Shown here one piece after another: positions 8,198-17,162 of a DNA stretch of 64,000 bases. The number at the start of each line of letters is the position of its first letter. The stretch's first letter is position 1. The DNA lies in the NCBI GenBank assembly GCA_016710585.1, contig JADJVN010000003.1, forward strand, positions 62,001 through 126,000, written 5' to 3'. Source of the DNA: Saprospiraceae bacterium (GTDB lineage: Bacteria; Bacteroidota; Bacteroidia; Chitinophagales; Saprospiraceae). Made by a program: the position numbers and the translations under genes. The notes beneath the pieces are model-generated. The model saw nothing but the letters and a program-made list of their open reading frames with translations. It made no database searches and was not told the origin of the DNA.

Positions 8198-10057
8198 ATG
8201 AATTTACTTTCCTTAGAAAATGTAAGTCGTTCCTACGGAGAAAAAGTTCTATTTGATAAAATCAATTTACTCGTAAATCAGGGTGATAAGATAGCTATCG
8301 TCGCAAGAAATGGTTCGGGGAAATCCAGTCTATTGAGAGTGATTGCAGGTGTCGATGCAATGGAAGGCGAGAATGCGAAATTATGGATTACAAAAGATCT
8401 TAAGACCAGTTATCTACCTCAAGAACCCGATTTTGCGCCTCATCAAAATATACTTGAAGCATTGCTTGAAGGCGATGAAGCGCATATAGCTCCATTGAAA
8501 GCCTTGCATGATGCTCAGCGAAATAATGATGCGAAAAAAATAGAAGAAGCGCTCAGCATCATGGATGAAAATAAAGCTTGGGAACTAGAAGCCTTTATTA
8601 AAGAACTTTTAGGGAAGTTTAATTTGCCTGATTATGATTTTCAAGTTTCTGCATTAAGCGGTGGACAGAAAAAAAGATTGTCAATAGCAAAAGTACTTTG
8701 TGGAAAACCTGATTTTGTAATCCTAGATGAGCCTACCAATCATTTGGATTTGGATATGATCGAATGGCTAGAAAAATATCTAGAGTCACCACAACTCACA
8801 TTGTTGATGGTCACTCACGATCGTTATTTTTTGAATCGTGTGTGCAATCAAATACTCGAACTAGACAAAGGTGTATTGTATAAATACATGGGTGACTACG
8901 AAGATTTTCTTGAGAAGAAAGCCATGCGAATGCAAAATGAAGAAATCGTTCGAGATAAAACAGAAAAATTGTTGCGAAAGGAATTAGAATGGGTGCGAAG
9001 GATGCCCAAAGCAAGGACAACAAAGGCAAAATCAAGAGTAGATAATTTCTACAATCTAAAGGAAAGTCTTCAAGGACCTAAAGATCCAGGTGAAATAGAA
9101 TTTGATATAGACCATACAAGATTGGGGACCAAGATACTTGAATTACATCATGTGTGTAAGTCATTTGGAGACAAAAAAATATTGGATGCATTCTCCTATA
9201 AGTTTAAAGCAGGAGATCGCATCGGAATCATTGGTAGAAATGGTGTCGGAAAGACCAGTTTAATTAAACTATTTACAGGTCAATTAAAAACCGATCAAGG
9301 CAAAATAATCATAGGCGAGACAGTGCTCTTTGGACACTATGAACAAGATGGGTTACAGATCACTGAAGATAAAAGAGTGATTGATGTCATCAGAGATATT
9401 GCAGATTATATTCCACTAAAAAAAGGACATAAATTATCAGCTGAAACATTGCTCGAGCGATTTCTTTTTACAAGAGCCCATCAACAAGTTTATGTTTCAC
9501 AATTGAGTGGTGGCGAGAGAAGGCGTCTATTTTTATTGACTATACTCATCAAGAACCCCAATTTTTTAATACTCGATGAGCCAACAAATGATTTGGATCT
9601 CATTACTTTAAATGTATTGGAAGAGTTTCTGATGCACTTCCCTGGAGTGATCGTTATCGTATCTCATGACAGATATTTTATGGATAAATTGGTCAATCAT
9701 GTTTTTGTGATGGAAGGTGATGGAATCATTAAAGATTATCCTGGAAATTATTCTGAATATCGCGACTACATCAAACAAAATCCTGTCAAAAAACCCACTG
9801 AAATTTCTGAAAAAAATACTGCAATAGAAAAGCCGAAGTCAACAAACAAACTTGGATATAAAGAAAAGCGAGAAATGGATAAATTAGAACAGAATATCGC
9901 TAAGCTCAATCAAGAGAGAGATACATTGGTCGAAAAATTTGCTGACACGAATTTATCAAATGATCAGATCACCACAATCAATAAGAGACTTGGAGAAATC
10001 CAAAAAATTGTTGAGGAAAGTGAGCTAAAATGGATGGAATATGCAGAGCAGTCTTAA
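8198..10057 (+). CDS. ABC-F family ATPase (Uup/EttA type)
   Basis: Cytoplasmic twin ATPase of 619 residues without transmembrane segments, as in ABC-F proteins that act on the ribosome. The first cassette has Walker A RNGSGKSS at 37-44, signature LSGGQKKR and Walker B LDEPTNHLD. The second has GRNGVGKTS near 344-352, signature LSGGERRR and LDEPTNDLD. Between them lies the charged interdomain linker (about 240-300, many Lys/Arg/Glu). Residues about 555-619 form a C-terminal coiled coil typical of Uup, which binds DNA or RNA. It sits alone after a 104-base gap in which no clear promoter box was recognised. Role in translation or antibiotic protection cannot be distinguished here. Confidence 0.93.
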   Translation: MNLLSLENVSRSYGEKVLFDKINLLVNQGDKIAIVARNGSGKSSLLRVIAGVDAMEGENAKLWITKDLKTSYLPQEPDFAPHQNILEALLEGDEAHIAPLKALHDAQRNNDAKKIEEALSIMDENKAWELEAFIKELLGKFNLPDYDFQVSALSGGQKKRLSIAKVLCGKPDFVILDEPTNHLDLDMIEWLEKYLESPQLTLLMVTHDRYFLNRVCNQILELDKGVLYKYMGDYEDFLEKKAMRMQNEEIVRDKTEKLLRKELEWVRRMPKARTTKAKSRVDNFYNLKESLQGPKDPGEIEFDIDHTRLGTKILELHHVCKSFGDKKILDAFSYKFKAGDRIGIIGRNGVGKTSLIKLFTGQLKTDQGKIIIGETVLFGHYEQDGLQITEDKRVIDVIRDIADYIPLKKGHKLSAETLLERFLFTRAHQQVYVSQLSGGERRRLFLLTILIKNPNFLILDEPTNDLDLITLNVLEEFLMHFPGVIVIVSHDRYFMDKLVNHVFVMEGDGIIKDYPGNYSEYRDYIKQNPVKKPTEISEKNTAIEKPKSTNKLGYKEKREMDKLEQNIAKLNQERDTLVEKFADTNLSNDQITTINKRLGEIQKIVEESELKWMEYAEQS

Positions 10058-10165
10058 AGAAAAAATATATTTTCATTGTTTACGTTAGAGTTTTAAAGTA
10101 ATTTTTTAATTTAACAGGCGCTTAACAATCAATTTTTAGAATATAATGTTATCTGATTTTGAATT

Positions 10166-10885
10166 ATGAAAAAATTATCTGTTTTAGTTGTTCCAGTCTT
10201 AATTTACTTATTCTTTAATACTTCCTGCACACACATGCCAGATCCTGAGTTTGTGCCAGATCCGCCTACTGATACGACTCAAAACAATCCTTGCTCTCCT
10301 GATACCGTTTATTTTCAAAATGAAGTGCTACCTCTCATAGTATCAAGTTGTGCAAAGAGTGGGTGTCATGATGCAGCGACAAAGGCTGAAAGAATTAACT
10401 TGTCAGATTATAATTCAATTCTTAGGACAGGTGGAATTAAAGTCGGTAATCCCAATGGATCTGAATTTATTGAAGTCATCACTGAAACTAGGGTAAAAGA
10501 TAGAATGCCTCCTTCTCCTGAACCAGCATTAAGTGCTACTCAAATTGAGCTGTTAAAAAAGTGGATTTCACAAGGAGCAAAAAATTTGGCCTGTAATGCA
10601 AATTTAAATGGATGTGATACGTCAAAGACAATCAGTTTTCAGAAGGATATCATGCCTGTGATTGAATTGAATTGCAAAGGATGCCATTCTGCTTATTCAG
10701 CAGGAGGTGGGATCAAATTAACCAATTATACAGAAGTAAAAAATGTTGTGACTGGTGGCGTGTTGATCGGTGTTATGGATCAGCTCAGTGGATTCAAACC
10801 AATGCCACCGGCGGGAAACAAAGTAGATAGATGTAATATTTCAAAAATTAAAATCTGGATTAGAAATGGAGCTCCGAATAACTAA
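10166..10885 (+). CDS. Lipoprotein with two cytochrome c-like domains
   Basis: Exported lipoprotein of 239 residues: hydrophobic leader and probable lipidated Cys21 (FFNTSC). Two repeats of a c-type cytochrome domain follow. The first carries an atypical heme motif CAKSGCH at 62-68 (CX4CH), with a possible methionine ligand in DRMPPSPEP. The second carries the standard CKGCH at 170-174, with a possible Met in KPMPPAG. This double domain is widespread in Bacteroidota and related to planctomycete-type cytochrome domains. It probably carries electrons in the periplasm or at the surface. It overlaps the next gene, which encodes a single-domain version, by 20 bases. Confidence 0.82.
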   Translation: MKKLSVLVVPVLIYLFFNTSCTHMPDPEFVPDPPTDTTQNNPCSPDTVYFQNEVLPLIVSSCAKSGCHDAATKAERINLSDYNSILRTGGIKVGNPNGSEFIEVITETRVKDRMPPSPEPALSATQIELLKKWISQGAKNLACNANLNGCDTSKTISFQKDIMPVIELNCKGCHSAYSAGGGIKLTNYTEVKNVVTGGVLIGVMDQLSGFKPMPPAGNKVDRCNISKIKIWIRNGAPNN

Positions 10886-11246
10886 AAATTTAATAGCATT
10901 AGCCTTAATGGTGTCAACAGGCCTATTAGCATCATGTTATTATGATAACGAACAAGAATTATACCCTGGTAATAATTTACCCACATCCAATATATCTTTT
11001 TCAAAAGATGTAAATCCAATATTGGTATCCAGATGTATTTCATGCCATGCTGCAGCAGTATTTTTTGGGAATATTGCTACTGAGACTTATGATCAAATTA
11101 AAGTATTGGCAGACAATGGCAAATTGATCGGCTCCATAAGACAAGATTCTGGATTTAAAGCAATGCCTCAAGGTTCGGCAAAACTTTCAGATGCGCAGAT
11201 CAACTTGATTAATACCTGGATTACCGAAGGATCAAAAAATAATTAA
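10866..11246 (+). CDS. Single-domain cytochrome c-like lipoprotein
   Basis: Lipoprotein of 126 residues with lipobox GLLASC and lipidated Cys24, then one cytochrome c-like domain with CISCH at 57-61 and a candidate methionine ligand in FKAMPQGS. It resembles the second domain of the preceding protein, so the pair looks like a duplication. The ATG lies inside the end of the upstream gene (20-base overlap), which implies coupled translation. Its place ahead of the OB-fold, YceI and DUF5777 genes suggests it is part of the same envelope module. Redox partner unknown. Confidence 0.82.
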   Translation: MELRITKNLIALALMVSTGLLASCYYDNEQELYPGNNLPTSNISFSKDVNPILVSRCISCHAAAVFFGNIATETYDQIKVLADNGKLIGSIRQDSGFKAMPQGSAKLSDAQINLINTWITEGSKNN

Positions 11247-11341
11247 ATTTAAATGAAAGTCAGGAAAGTTTGATCCAAAATTATAACTTTTCCATAACTT
11301 ACTAAAATCGAAATGATCAGTCTATATAAAACATACGATTT

Positions 11342-11773
11342 ATGAAAAAACTAATTTTATTATTGATCCCTATTGGTCTCGGTCTTGCGGCTTACTATTT
11401 CTACAGTGAGTACAATAGAAAGCCTGCAGCGATGACAGAATTGAAGTCTGTGAATGTATTTACGCCAGAAGAACTTTATTCAGAGTTTAAAAATAATGAA
11501 GCAAGTTCCAATGAAAAATATTTGAATAAACCAATAGAAGTAATTGGTAAAGCAATTGCGGTAAATAAAGGTGATGATGGTGTTACGACAGTGACCATTG
11601 ACTCTGGAGACCCAATGGGTGTCATCAGTTGTGAAGTTGCAAACACTGAGTTGCAAAAAACTGCAATCATCGCTGCTCAAGATAATATAAGAATTAAAGG
11701 AATTTGCACAGGATTCTTAACCGATGTAATATTAAAAAATTGTGTCATTATTTCTATTGATAACAAATTATAA
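11342..11773 (+). CDS. Membrane-anchored OB-fold protein (tRNA_anti-like family)
   Basis: 143 residues: an N-terminal hydrophobic anchor at about 3-20, then an extracytoplasmic OB-fold domain of the tRNA_anti-like type (EELYSEFKNNEASSNEKYLN followed by KPIEVIGKAI and a DNIRIKGICTGFL strand). Despite the family name, these bacterial proteins are exported and are not known to bind tRNA. It sits 13 bases before the YceI gene and is regularly found with YceI and cytochrome genes in this phylum (my recollection of gene neighbourhoods). Function unknown. Confidence 0.75.
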   Translation: MKKLILLLIPIGLGLAAYYFYSEYNRKPAAMTELKSVNVFTPEELYSEFKNNEASSNEKYLNKPIEVIGKAIAVNKGDDGVTTVTIDSGDPMGVISCEVANTELQKTAIIAAQDNIRIKGICTGFLTDVILKNCVIISIDNKL

Positions 11774-11786
11774 AAAAAATTAAAAC

Positions 11787-12338
11787 ATGAAAAATTTATT
11801 GTATTTCATTTTCTTTTTTTCTTTTAGTTTTATTCAAGCACAGAATAAATACTTTTCAAAAGATGCAAAGGTTCATTTTTTTTCAGATACAAAAATGGAA
11901 AAAATTGAAGGGACGAATAATAAAGCTGTGTGTGTATTAGATGCATCCACAGGGGCTTTAGAAATGAGTTTATTAGTTGCAGGATTTAAATTTGAAAAAG
12001 CATTGATGGAGGAGCACTTTCAAGAGAATTATATGGAGATCAGTAAATTTCCAAAATCAGGATTCAAAGGAAAAATTTCAAATATTAGTTCAGTGAATTT
12101 TGAAAAGGATGGTACATATCCTGTTGATGTAACTGGACAGTTGACCATTCATGGTGTGACTAAAGACATCACTACCAAAGGTAAAATCGATATCGCAAAA
12201 GGCGTGATTTCAGCCTCCTCTACTTTTGATGTGGCATGTGAAGATTATAATATTGCAATTGCAGCATTGGTGAGAGATAAAATTGCCAAATCAATTAAAA
12301 TTGATCTAATCGCAAAATTGCAGAAATTGCAGAAATAA
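11787..12338 (+). CDS. YceI family protein
   Basis: Exported lipocalin-like protein of 183 residues. A signal peptide covers 1-18 (cleavage after FIQAQ or just before it). The mature part is the YceI barrel: KVHFFSDTKMEKIEG, a central KFPKSGFKGKI segment, the VTGQLTIHGVTKDI hallmark, and a final barrel strand. Homologues bind polyisoprenoids such as ubiquinone precursors in the periplasm. Next to cytochrome lipoproteins, a quinone- or isoprenoid-carrying role is plausible, but this is inference. A terminator hairpin follows directly after the stop. Confidence 0.9.
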   Translation: MKNLLYFIFFFSFSFIQAQNKYFSKDAKVHFFSDTKMEKIEGTNNKAVCVLDASTGALEMSLLVAGFKFEKALMEEHFQENYMEISKFPKSGFKGKISNISSVNFEKDGTYPVDVTGQLTIHGVTKDITTKGKIDIAKGVISASSTFDVACEDYNIAIAALVRDKIAKSIKIDLIAKLQKLQK

Positions 12339-12352
12339 AATTTAATCATCTG

Positions 12353-12387
12353 GGCGTAAATCAACTATTTACGCCTTTTCTTTTTCA
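12353..12387 (+). terminator. Intrinsic terminator after the YceI gene
   Basis: Perfect 9-bp stem GGCGTAAAT / ATTTACGCC with a 5-base loop (CAACT), followed by TTTTCTTTTTC. It lies between the YceI and DUF5777 genes, which run in the same direction, so it may act as a partial terminator setting the ratio of the two. Confidence 0.75.
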
Positions 12388-12407
12388 AACAATTCTAAAT
12401 CAACCAA

Positions 12408-13304
12408 ATGAAAAAAACATTACAATTTCTGGTTTTGATTCTATGTCTGTCCGCTACAAAAACTATAATGGCGCAAGATGATCTATTGTCTATTCTTGGA
12501 CCTGAAGAAGAGACTACGCAATATGCTAATGCGAGTTTCAAAACAAATAAAATCATTAACCTTCACAGTATAGAAAATACAGCTCTAGGTGTTTTGGATT
12601 TTAAAATAGCTCATCGATTTGGATTTATCAATGGTGGTGCCTATGAGTTTTTTGGTTTAGATCAAGCCTCTATGAAATTAATATTTGATTATGGAATTAC
12701 TAAAAATCTCCAAGTTGGATTTGGAAGAACTAATTTTGAAAAAGTTTACGACGGTTATTTAAAATATCGATTGCTACATCAATCCAAAGGCAAACGGAAA
12801 ATGCCTATATCATTGAGTTATGTAGCAGGTATTGCAGTAAAGACTGAAAAATTCACTAATGAAAATAGGACTAACTATTTTACATCAAGACTGTATTACC
12901 ATCATCAACTACTAATAGCAAGAAAATTTTCAGATAATTTTACATTGCAATTGACCCCTTCATTATTGCATCGCAATCTTGTAGAAAGCACTGCTGTGGA
13001 AAATGATGTATATTCCATTGCAATTGCAGGTCGACAAAAGCTAACTAAAAGAATGGCTATCAATGTAGAATATATTTATAATCTAAATGGACAAATTGAT
13101 CCCAAGTATTTCAATTCATTATCAGTAGGTTTTGATATTGAGACTGGCGGACACGTATTCCAATTACATTTTACCAATTCAACATCAATGGTAGAGAAGG
13201 GATTTATTGCTGAGAATACAGGCGATTGGACAAAAGGAGATATCCATTTTGGTTTTAATTTAAGCCGAGTATTTACTTTGGTTAAGCCAAAGCATAAAGA
13301 TTAA
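12408..13304 (+). CDS. DUF5777 family outer membrane beta-barrel protein
   Basis: 298 residues: signal peptide 1-22 (cleaved near TIMAQ), then a long beta-rich region with repeated aromatic strands (LDFKIAHRFGFINGG, LQVGFGRTNFEKVYDGYLKY, LYYHHQLLIARKF) typical of an outer membrane barrel. The HRFG and DQAS stretches match the DUF5777 family, which is usually encoded beside YceI and cytochrome-like lipoproteins. It starts about 20 bases after the terminator of the YceI gene and has no recognised promoter of its own, so it probably depends on read-through. The transported substrate is unknown. Confidence 0.78.
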   Translation: MKKTLQFLVLILCLSATKTIMAQDDLLSILGPEEETTQYANASFKTNKIINLHSIENTALGVLDFKIAHRFGFINGGAYEFFGLDQASMKLIFDYGITKNLQVGFGRTNFEKVYDGYLKYRLLHQSKGKRKMPISLSYVAGIAVKTEKFTNENRTNYFTSRLYYHHQLLIARKFSDNFTLQLTPSLLHRNLVESTAVENDVYSIAIAGRQKLTKRMAINVEYIYNLNGQIDPKYFNSLSVGFDIETGGHVFQLHFTNSTSMVEKGFIAENTGDWTKGDIHFGFNLSRVFTLVKPKHKD

Positions 13305-13308
13305 TAAG

Positions 13309-14082
13309 TTGACTCTAATAGAACGGAAAGCTTTACTATTAGAGTTTGCAGATAAGTATAATCATTTTGATTTTATTCAACATGATCCTATCAGCATTCC
13401 ACATCAATTTTCGAAAAAACAAGATATCGAAATCATTGGATTTTGGGTCGCTATGTTATCCTGGGGTAATCGCAAATCCATTATAAATAAAGGCAAAGAA
13501 TTATGTCAATTAATGGAGAATGCGCCGCATGATTTTATTATAAATCATTCTGATCATGATTTGAAGCGATTTGAGAAATTTGTACATCGCACTTTCAATG
13601 CCACTGATGCTCTTTATTTTATTTCATTTTTTAAATTTTGGTATTCAAAGAATGACAGTTTAGAGTTGGCATTTGTCCCTGAATTATATGGTGATGAACT
13701 TACCGTTGAATCCCATTTAGAATCATTTCATGCCAAATTCTTTTCTTTAGAACACATCTCGATAAGAACAAAAAAGCATGTATCAAAGCCATCATCCAAA
13801 TCAAGGTGTAAGCGGCTTGCCATGTTTCTGAGATGGATGGTAAGAAATGACCAAAGCAAAGTTGATTTTGGATTGTGGACTGGCATCAAATCTTCTCAAT
13901 TGGTTTTACCACTTGATGTGCATGTCGAAAAAACGGCGCGAAAGTTGGGAATGATTACTAGAAAACAACTGGATTGGATGACAGTATTAGAGCTTACAGA
14001 TTCTTGTCGCAGAATATGTCCAGAAGATCCTTGTAAATTGGATTATGCCTTATTTGGAATGAGTATTGCAAAAAAGGAATGA
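13309..14082 (+). CDS. TIGR02757 family protein (DUF2400)
   Basis: 257 residues, no signal peptide or membrane segment. It matches the conserved single-copy TIGR02757/DUF2400 family by the segments IGFWVAMLSWGNRKSI, FKFWYS and LDVHVEKTARKLGM, and by the Cys-containing C terminus CRRICPEDPCKLDYALFG. That last part (C-x3-C-x4-C spacing around CRRICPEDPC) recalls the iron-sulfur loop of HhH-GPD DNA glycosylases, and the helical core is compatible with that fold. Biochemical role unknown. The start is TTG at 13309, 4 bases after the previous stop; no ATG is suitably placed. Confidence 0.82.
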   Translation: MTLIERKALLLEFADKYNHFDFIQHDPISIPHQFSKKQDIEIIGFWVAMLSWGNRKSIINKGKELCQLMENAPHDFIINHSDHDLKRFEKFVHRTFNATDALYFISFFKFWYSKNDSLELAFVPELYGDELTVESHLESFHAKFFSLEHISIRTKKHVSKPSSKSRCKRLAMFLRWMVRNDQSKVDFGLWTGIKSSQLVLPLDVHVEKTARKLGMITRKQLDWMTVLELTDSCRRICPEDPCKLDYALFGMSIAKKE

Positions 14083-14099
14083 TTTTAATCAATATGTTT

Positions 14100-14107
14100 T
14101 AAATTTG
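14100..14107 (+). promoter_or_regulatory. Bacteroidota -7 box (TAAATTTG) for the M16 peptidase gene
   Basis: TAAATTTG fits TAnnTTTG and ends 30 bases before the ATG at 14138, in the gap between two genes on the same strand. No -33 TTTG at the usual distance. Confidence 0.4.
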
Positions 14108-14137
14108 TATCTAAAATAGAACTAAAAATAGAGGATT

Positions 14138-16942
14138 ATGCAAAAAAATTTAATGCTAATTTGTCTTTTGGCTGTAATTGCCATACCAGCTTTTTCTCAG
14201 AAAAAATCTGTAAAATTTAAAGAAGTTAAGGGTGTAGATCATGTACCTGAGAGAACAGTGATGCAAAGTGAAGGAGCTCTCAATGGAGTTAAGAAACTTT
14301 CGTCTGTAGAGGGAATTACTGAATATGAACTGGATAATGGACTCCGTGTATTATTGTATCCTGATCAATCAAAACAGACGATCACTACAAATATTACCTA
14401 TAAAGTAGGATCGCGTCACGAAGGTTATGGTGAGACAGGGATGGCCCATCTTTTGGAACATTTAGTGTTCAAAGGCACACCAAATCATCCAGATATTCCT
14501 AAGGAATTATCTAGTCATGGTGCAAGACCAAATGGTACCACTTGGTATGATCGCACCAATTATTTCGAGACATTTAACGCCACTGAAGAAAACCTGCGTT
14601 GGTCCCTCGATCTTGAATCAGATAGAATGATTAATTCATTCATTGCAAAAAAAGATCTTGAAAGTGAAATGACAGTGGTAAGAAATGAATTTGAATCAGG
14701 CGAAAATGATCCTTCTGGAGTATTAATGGAGCGGGTGATGTCGACTGCTTATTTATGGCATAATTATGGTCAAAGTACGATTGGAGCAAGGTCTGATATT
14801 GAAAATGTTCCAATTGAAAATTTGCAAGCTTTTTATAGAAAATACTATCAACCTGACAATGCGGTTTTAATGGTGGCTGGCAAGATCAACGAAGAAAAAA
14901 CAATTGCATTAGTCAATCAGTATTTTGGTAAAATCCCTAGACCTTTAAGAAAGTTAACGCCTACTTATACATCTGAGCCCATCCAAGATGGCGAGAGATT
15001 GGTGACCTTGAGAAGGGTTGGAGATGTCCAAGCTGTTTCATGTATGTATCATATTGCTCCAGGATCACATCCCGATGCTTCGGCAGCTGATGTTTTGATC
15101 GAACTCATGACGGCTCAACCTGCAGGAAGACTGCATAAAGCGCTTATTGAAACGAAGAAAGCTTCAAGTCAGTTTGGCTGGTGTGCCACACTTAATGAAC
15201 CTGGATTTGCATATTTCGGTGTGTCTGTATTAAAAGAAAAATCCTTGGATGAAGCAAAAAATACTTTGTTGACTACTATTGATAATATTTCAAAATCACC
15301 GGTTAGCGCAGAAGAAGTAGAACGAGCAAAGACAAAATTGTTAAAAGACTTTGAAATGCAATTCCGCAATACAGAAAGAGTAGGAACTGGAATTTCAGAA
15401 TATATAGGAATGGGAGATTGGAGATTGGCTTTCATTACAAGAGACTATTTAAGAAAAGTTACTGTAGAAGATGTTCAGCGAGTTGCCCAAAAATATTTCA
15501 AGCCCTCGAATAGAACAATTGGTGTGTTTATTCCAGAAACCAATCCTGAGAGAGCCGAGATCCCATCGAAGCCGAATATTGAAAATTTGGTGGATGGATA
15601 TGTCGGAGATCCTCCAATAGCACAAGGTGAAGATTTCGATCCATCACCTTCTAATATTGAAAAAAGAACACATAAATACCAAGTGCCTAATTCAATAAAA
15701 TATGCATTTTTACCAAAGTTGACAAAAGGAAATGTAGTAAATGCAAATTTGATTTTACGCATGGGAGATCAGGGTAATTTACAAGGATTGGGAACTTCAT
15801 CAATGATGACATCTGCTATGCTAAGTCATGGAACTAAAACGATGAGTCGTCAACAAATAAAAGATGAATTCGATAAATTGAAAGCAAGGGTTAATTTCTT
15901 TGGTTCAGGGCAAGTAGCTGGTGTTAGCATTCAGACTACAAAAGAGAATCTACCTGCTGTAATGAAGATCGTGGTTGATATATTAAAAAATCCTGCTTTT
16001 CCAGAAAAAGAATTCGAAGAACTTAGAAATGAGAAATTGGCAGAAATTGAAGAACAAAAATCTGACCCTCAAGCTCAAGTAAGTAATACTTTCCAAAGAT
16101 TGCTCAACCCATATCCAAAAGAGGATATTAGATATGTTAATACTATAGATGAAAATATTTCAAATTTGAAATCTGTAAATATCAATGAGATCAAAAAATT
16201 CCATGAAGATTTCTATGGTGCAAATGAAGCTACATTTAGTATAGTGGGAGACTTTGATGAAAAAGACATGAAGGCTTTAGTTGAAAAGGAATTTGGAACT
16301 TGGAAAAGTAAAAAACCGTATTCAAGGGTCGAAGACAAATTTATTGATGTAAAAGCTGAAAATATCAATATCGAAACACCTGATAAAGCCAACTCTATGT
16401 TCCTTGCAGGATGTAACTTGGAGATCAAGGATTCTGATCCAGAATATCCGGCTATGGTCATGGCAAACTACATCCTTGGAGGTGGATTTCTTAACAGTCG
16501 ATTGGCTACACGAATTCGTCAAAAAGAAGGACTTAGTTATGGCGTTGGATCACAATTTAGTGCTGATGCACTAGACAAATCTGGAGGCTTTACAGCTTAT
16601 GCAATCTATGCACCAGAGAATAGAGATAAATTAGAAAAAGCATTTAAAGAAGAAATTGAAAAAGTAATTAAAGATGGTTTTACTGAACAAGAACTTGCTG
16701 ACGCTAAATCAGGATATCTTCAATCGCGCACAGTAAATCGTGCACAAGATCAAATGTTGGTAGGTGCATTAAATAGTAATTTATTTATCAATAGAGATAT
16801 GTCATATACTGAAGATTTTGAGAAGAAAGTTCAGAATCTAAAAGTGAGCGATTTGAATCAAGCATTCAAAAAACATATCAGCCTTGATAAAATTTCAATC
16901 ATCAAAGGAGGTGACTTCGCCAATAAATTAAAGAAACCATAA
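14138..16942 (+). CDS. M16 family zinc metallopeptidase (pitrilysin type, two halves)
   Basis: Exported peptidase of 934 residues with a signal peptide 1-20 (AIPAFS, then Q). The N-terminal M16 half carries the inverted zinc motif HLLEH at 104-108; the downstream glutamate ligand is probably in the EMTVVRNEFE segment. The C-terminal half (about 500-934) has the same fold, with the ARIRQKEGLSYGVGS hallmark of the M16C/second domain, and lacks HxxEH, as is normal for such dimers-in-one-chain. It likely degrades peptides in the periplasm. It is flanked by a -7 box upstream and a strong hairpin terminator downstream, so it appears monocistronic. Confidence 0.92.
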   Translation: MQKNLMLICLLAVIAIPAFSQKKSVKFKEVKGVDHVPERTVMQSEGALNGVKKLSSVEGITEYELDNGLRVLLYPDQSKQTITTNITYKVGSRHEGYGETGMAHLLEHLVFKGTPNHPDIPKELSSHGARPNGTTWYDRTNYFETFNATEENLRWSLDLESDRMINSFIAKKDLESEMTVVRNEFESGENDPSGVLMERVMSTAYLWHNYGQSTIGARSDIENVPIENLQAFYRKYYQPDNAVLMVAGKINEEKTIALVNQYFGKIPRPLRKLTPTYTSEPIQDGERLVTLRRVGDVQAVSCMYHIAPGSHPDASAADVLIELMTAQPAGRLHKALIETKKASSQFGWCATLNEPGFAYFGVSVLKEKSLDEAKNTLLTTIDNISKSPVSAEEVERAKTKLLKDFEMQFRNTERVGTGISEYIGMGDWRLAFITRDYLRKVTVEDVQRVAQKYFKPSNRTIGVFIPETNPERAEIPSKPNIENLVDGYVGDPPIAQGEDFDPSPSNIEKRTHKYQVPNSIKYAFLPKLTKGNVVNANLILRMGDQGNLQGLGTSSMMTSAMLSHGTKTMSRQQIKDEFDKLKARVNFFGSGQVAGVSIQTTKENLPAVMKIVVDILKNPAFPEKEFEELRNEKLAEIEEQKSDPQAQVSNTFQRLLNPYPKEDIRYVNTIDENISNLKSVNINEIKKFHEDFYGANEATFSIVGDFDEKDMKALVEKEFGTWKSKKPYSRVEDKFIDVKAENINIETPDKANSMFLAGCNLEIKDSDPEYPAMVMANYILGGGFLNSRLATRIRQKEGLSYGVGSQFSADALDKSGGFTAYAIYAPENRDKLEKAFKEEIEKVIKDGFTEQELADAKSGYLQSRTVNRAQDQMLVGALNSNLFINRDMSYTEDFEKKVQNLKVSDLNQAFKKHISLDKISIIKGGDFANKLKKP

Positions 16943-16979
16943 TAGATAGATAGGGTTTTTATTCCAATAGGAAGCAATT

Positions 16980-17020
16980 AAAATATGCTATACAAATTGT
17001 ATAGCATATTTTGTTTTTAG
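16980..17020 (+). terminator. Intrinsic terminator, 15-bp stem, after the M16 gene
   Basis: AAAATATGCTATACA pairs perfectly with TGTATAGCATATTTT across a 3-base loop (AAT), followed by GTTTTTAG. The gene beyond is convergent, and the arms are A/T rich at both ends, so it could work in both directions. The remaining 140 bases to the next stop codon hold nothing recognisable. Confidence 0.7.
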
Positions 17021-17162
17021 CCTTTTGAACCTTGCATTTATTTTTAGTTTTTTGTCAACACAATTTCTCTAATTGAATTTTAAATCAGTTTAAAAAAATA
17101 ATTGAATTAGTTAAGTCAAAATATAATTTCAACACCAACTTTTTGTTTTAATATGTGACTAA

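Noticed and set aside
15169..15762. Long minus-strand open frames inside the M16 gene
   Set aside because: They lie opposite a full-length conserved peptidase, have no recognisable domain and match the low stop density of the reverse strand in AT-rich coding DNA.
16943..16975. GATA microsatellite-like stretch after the M16 gene
   Set aside because: Only about three units of four bases; probably chance in an AT-rich gap.
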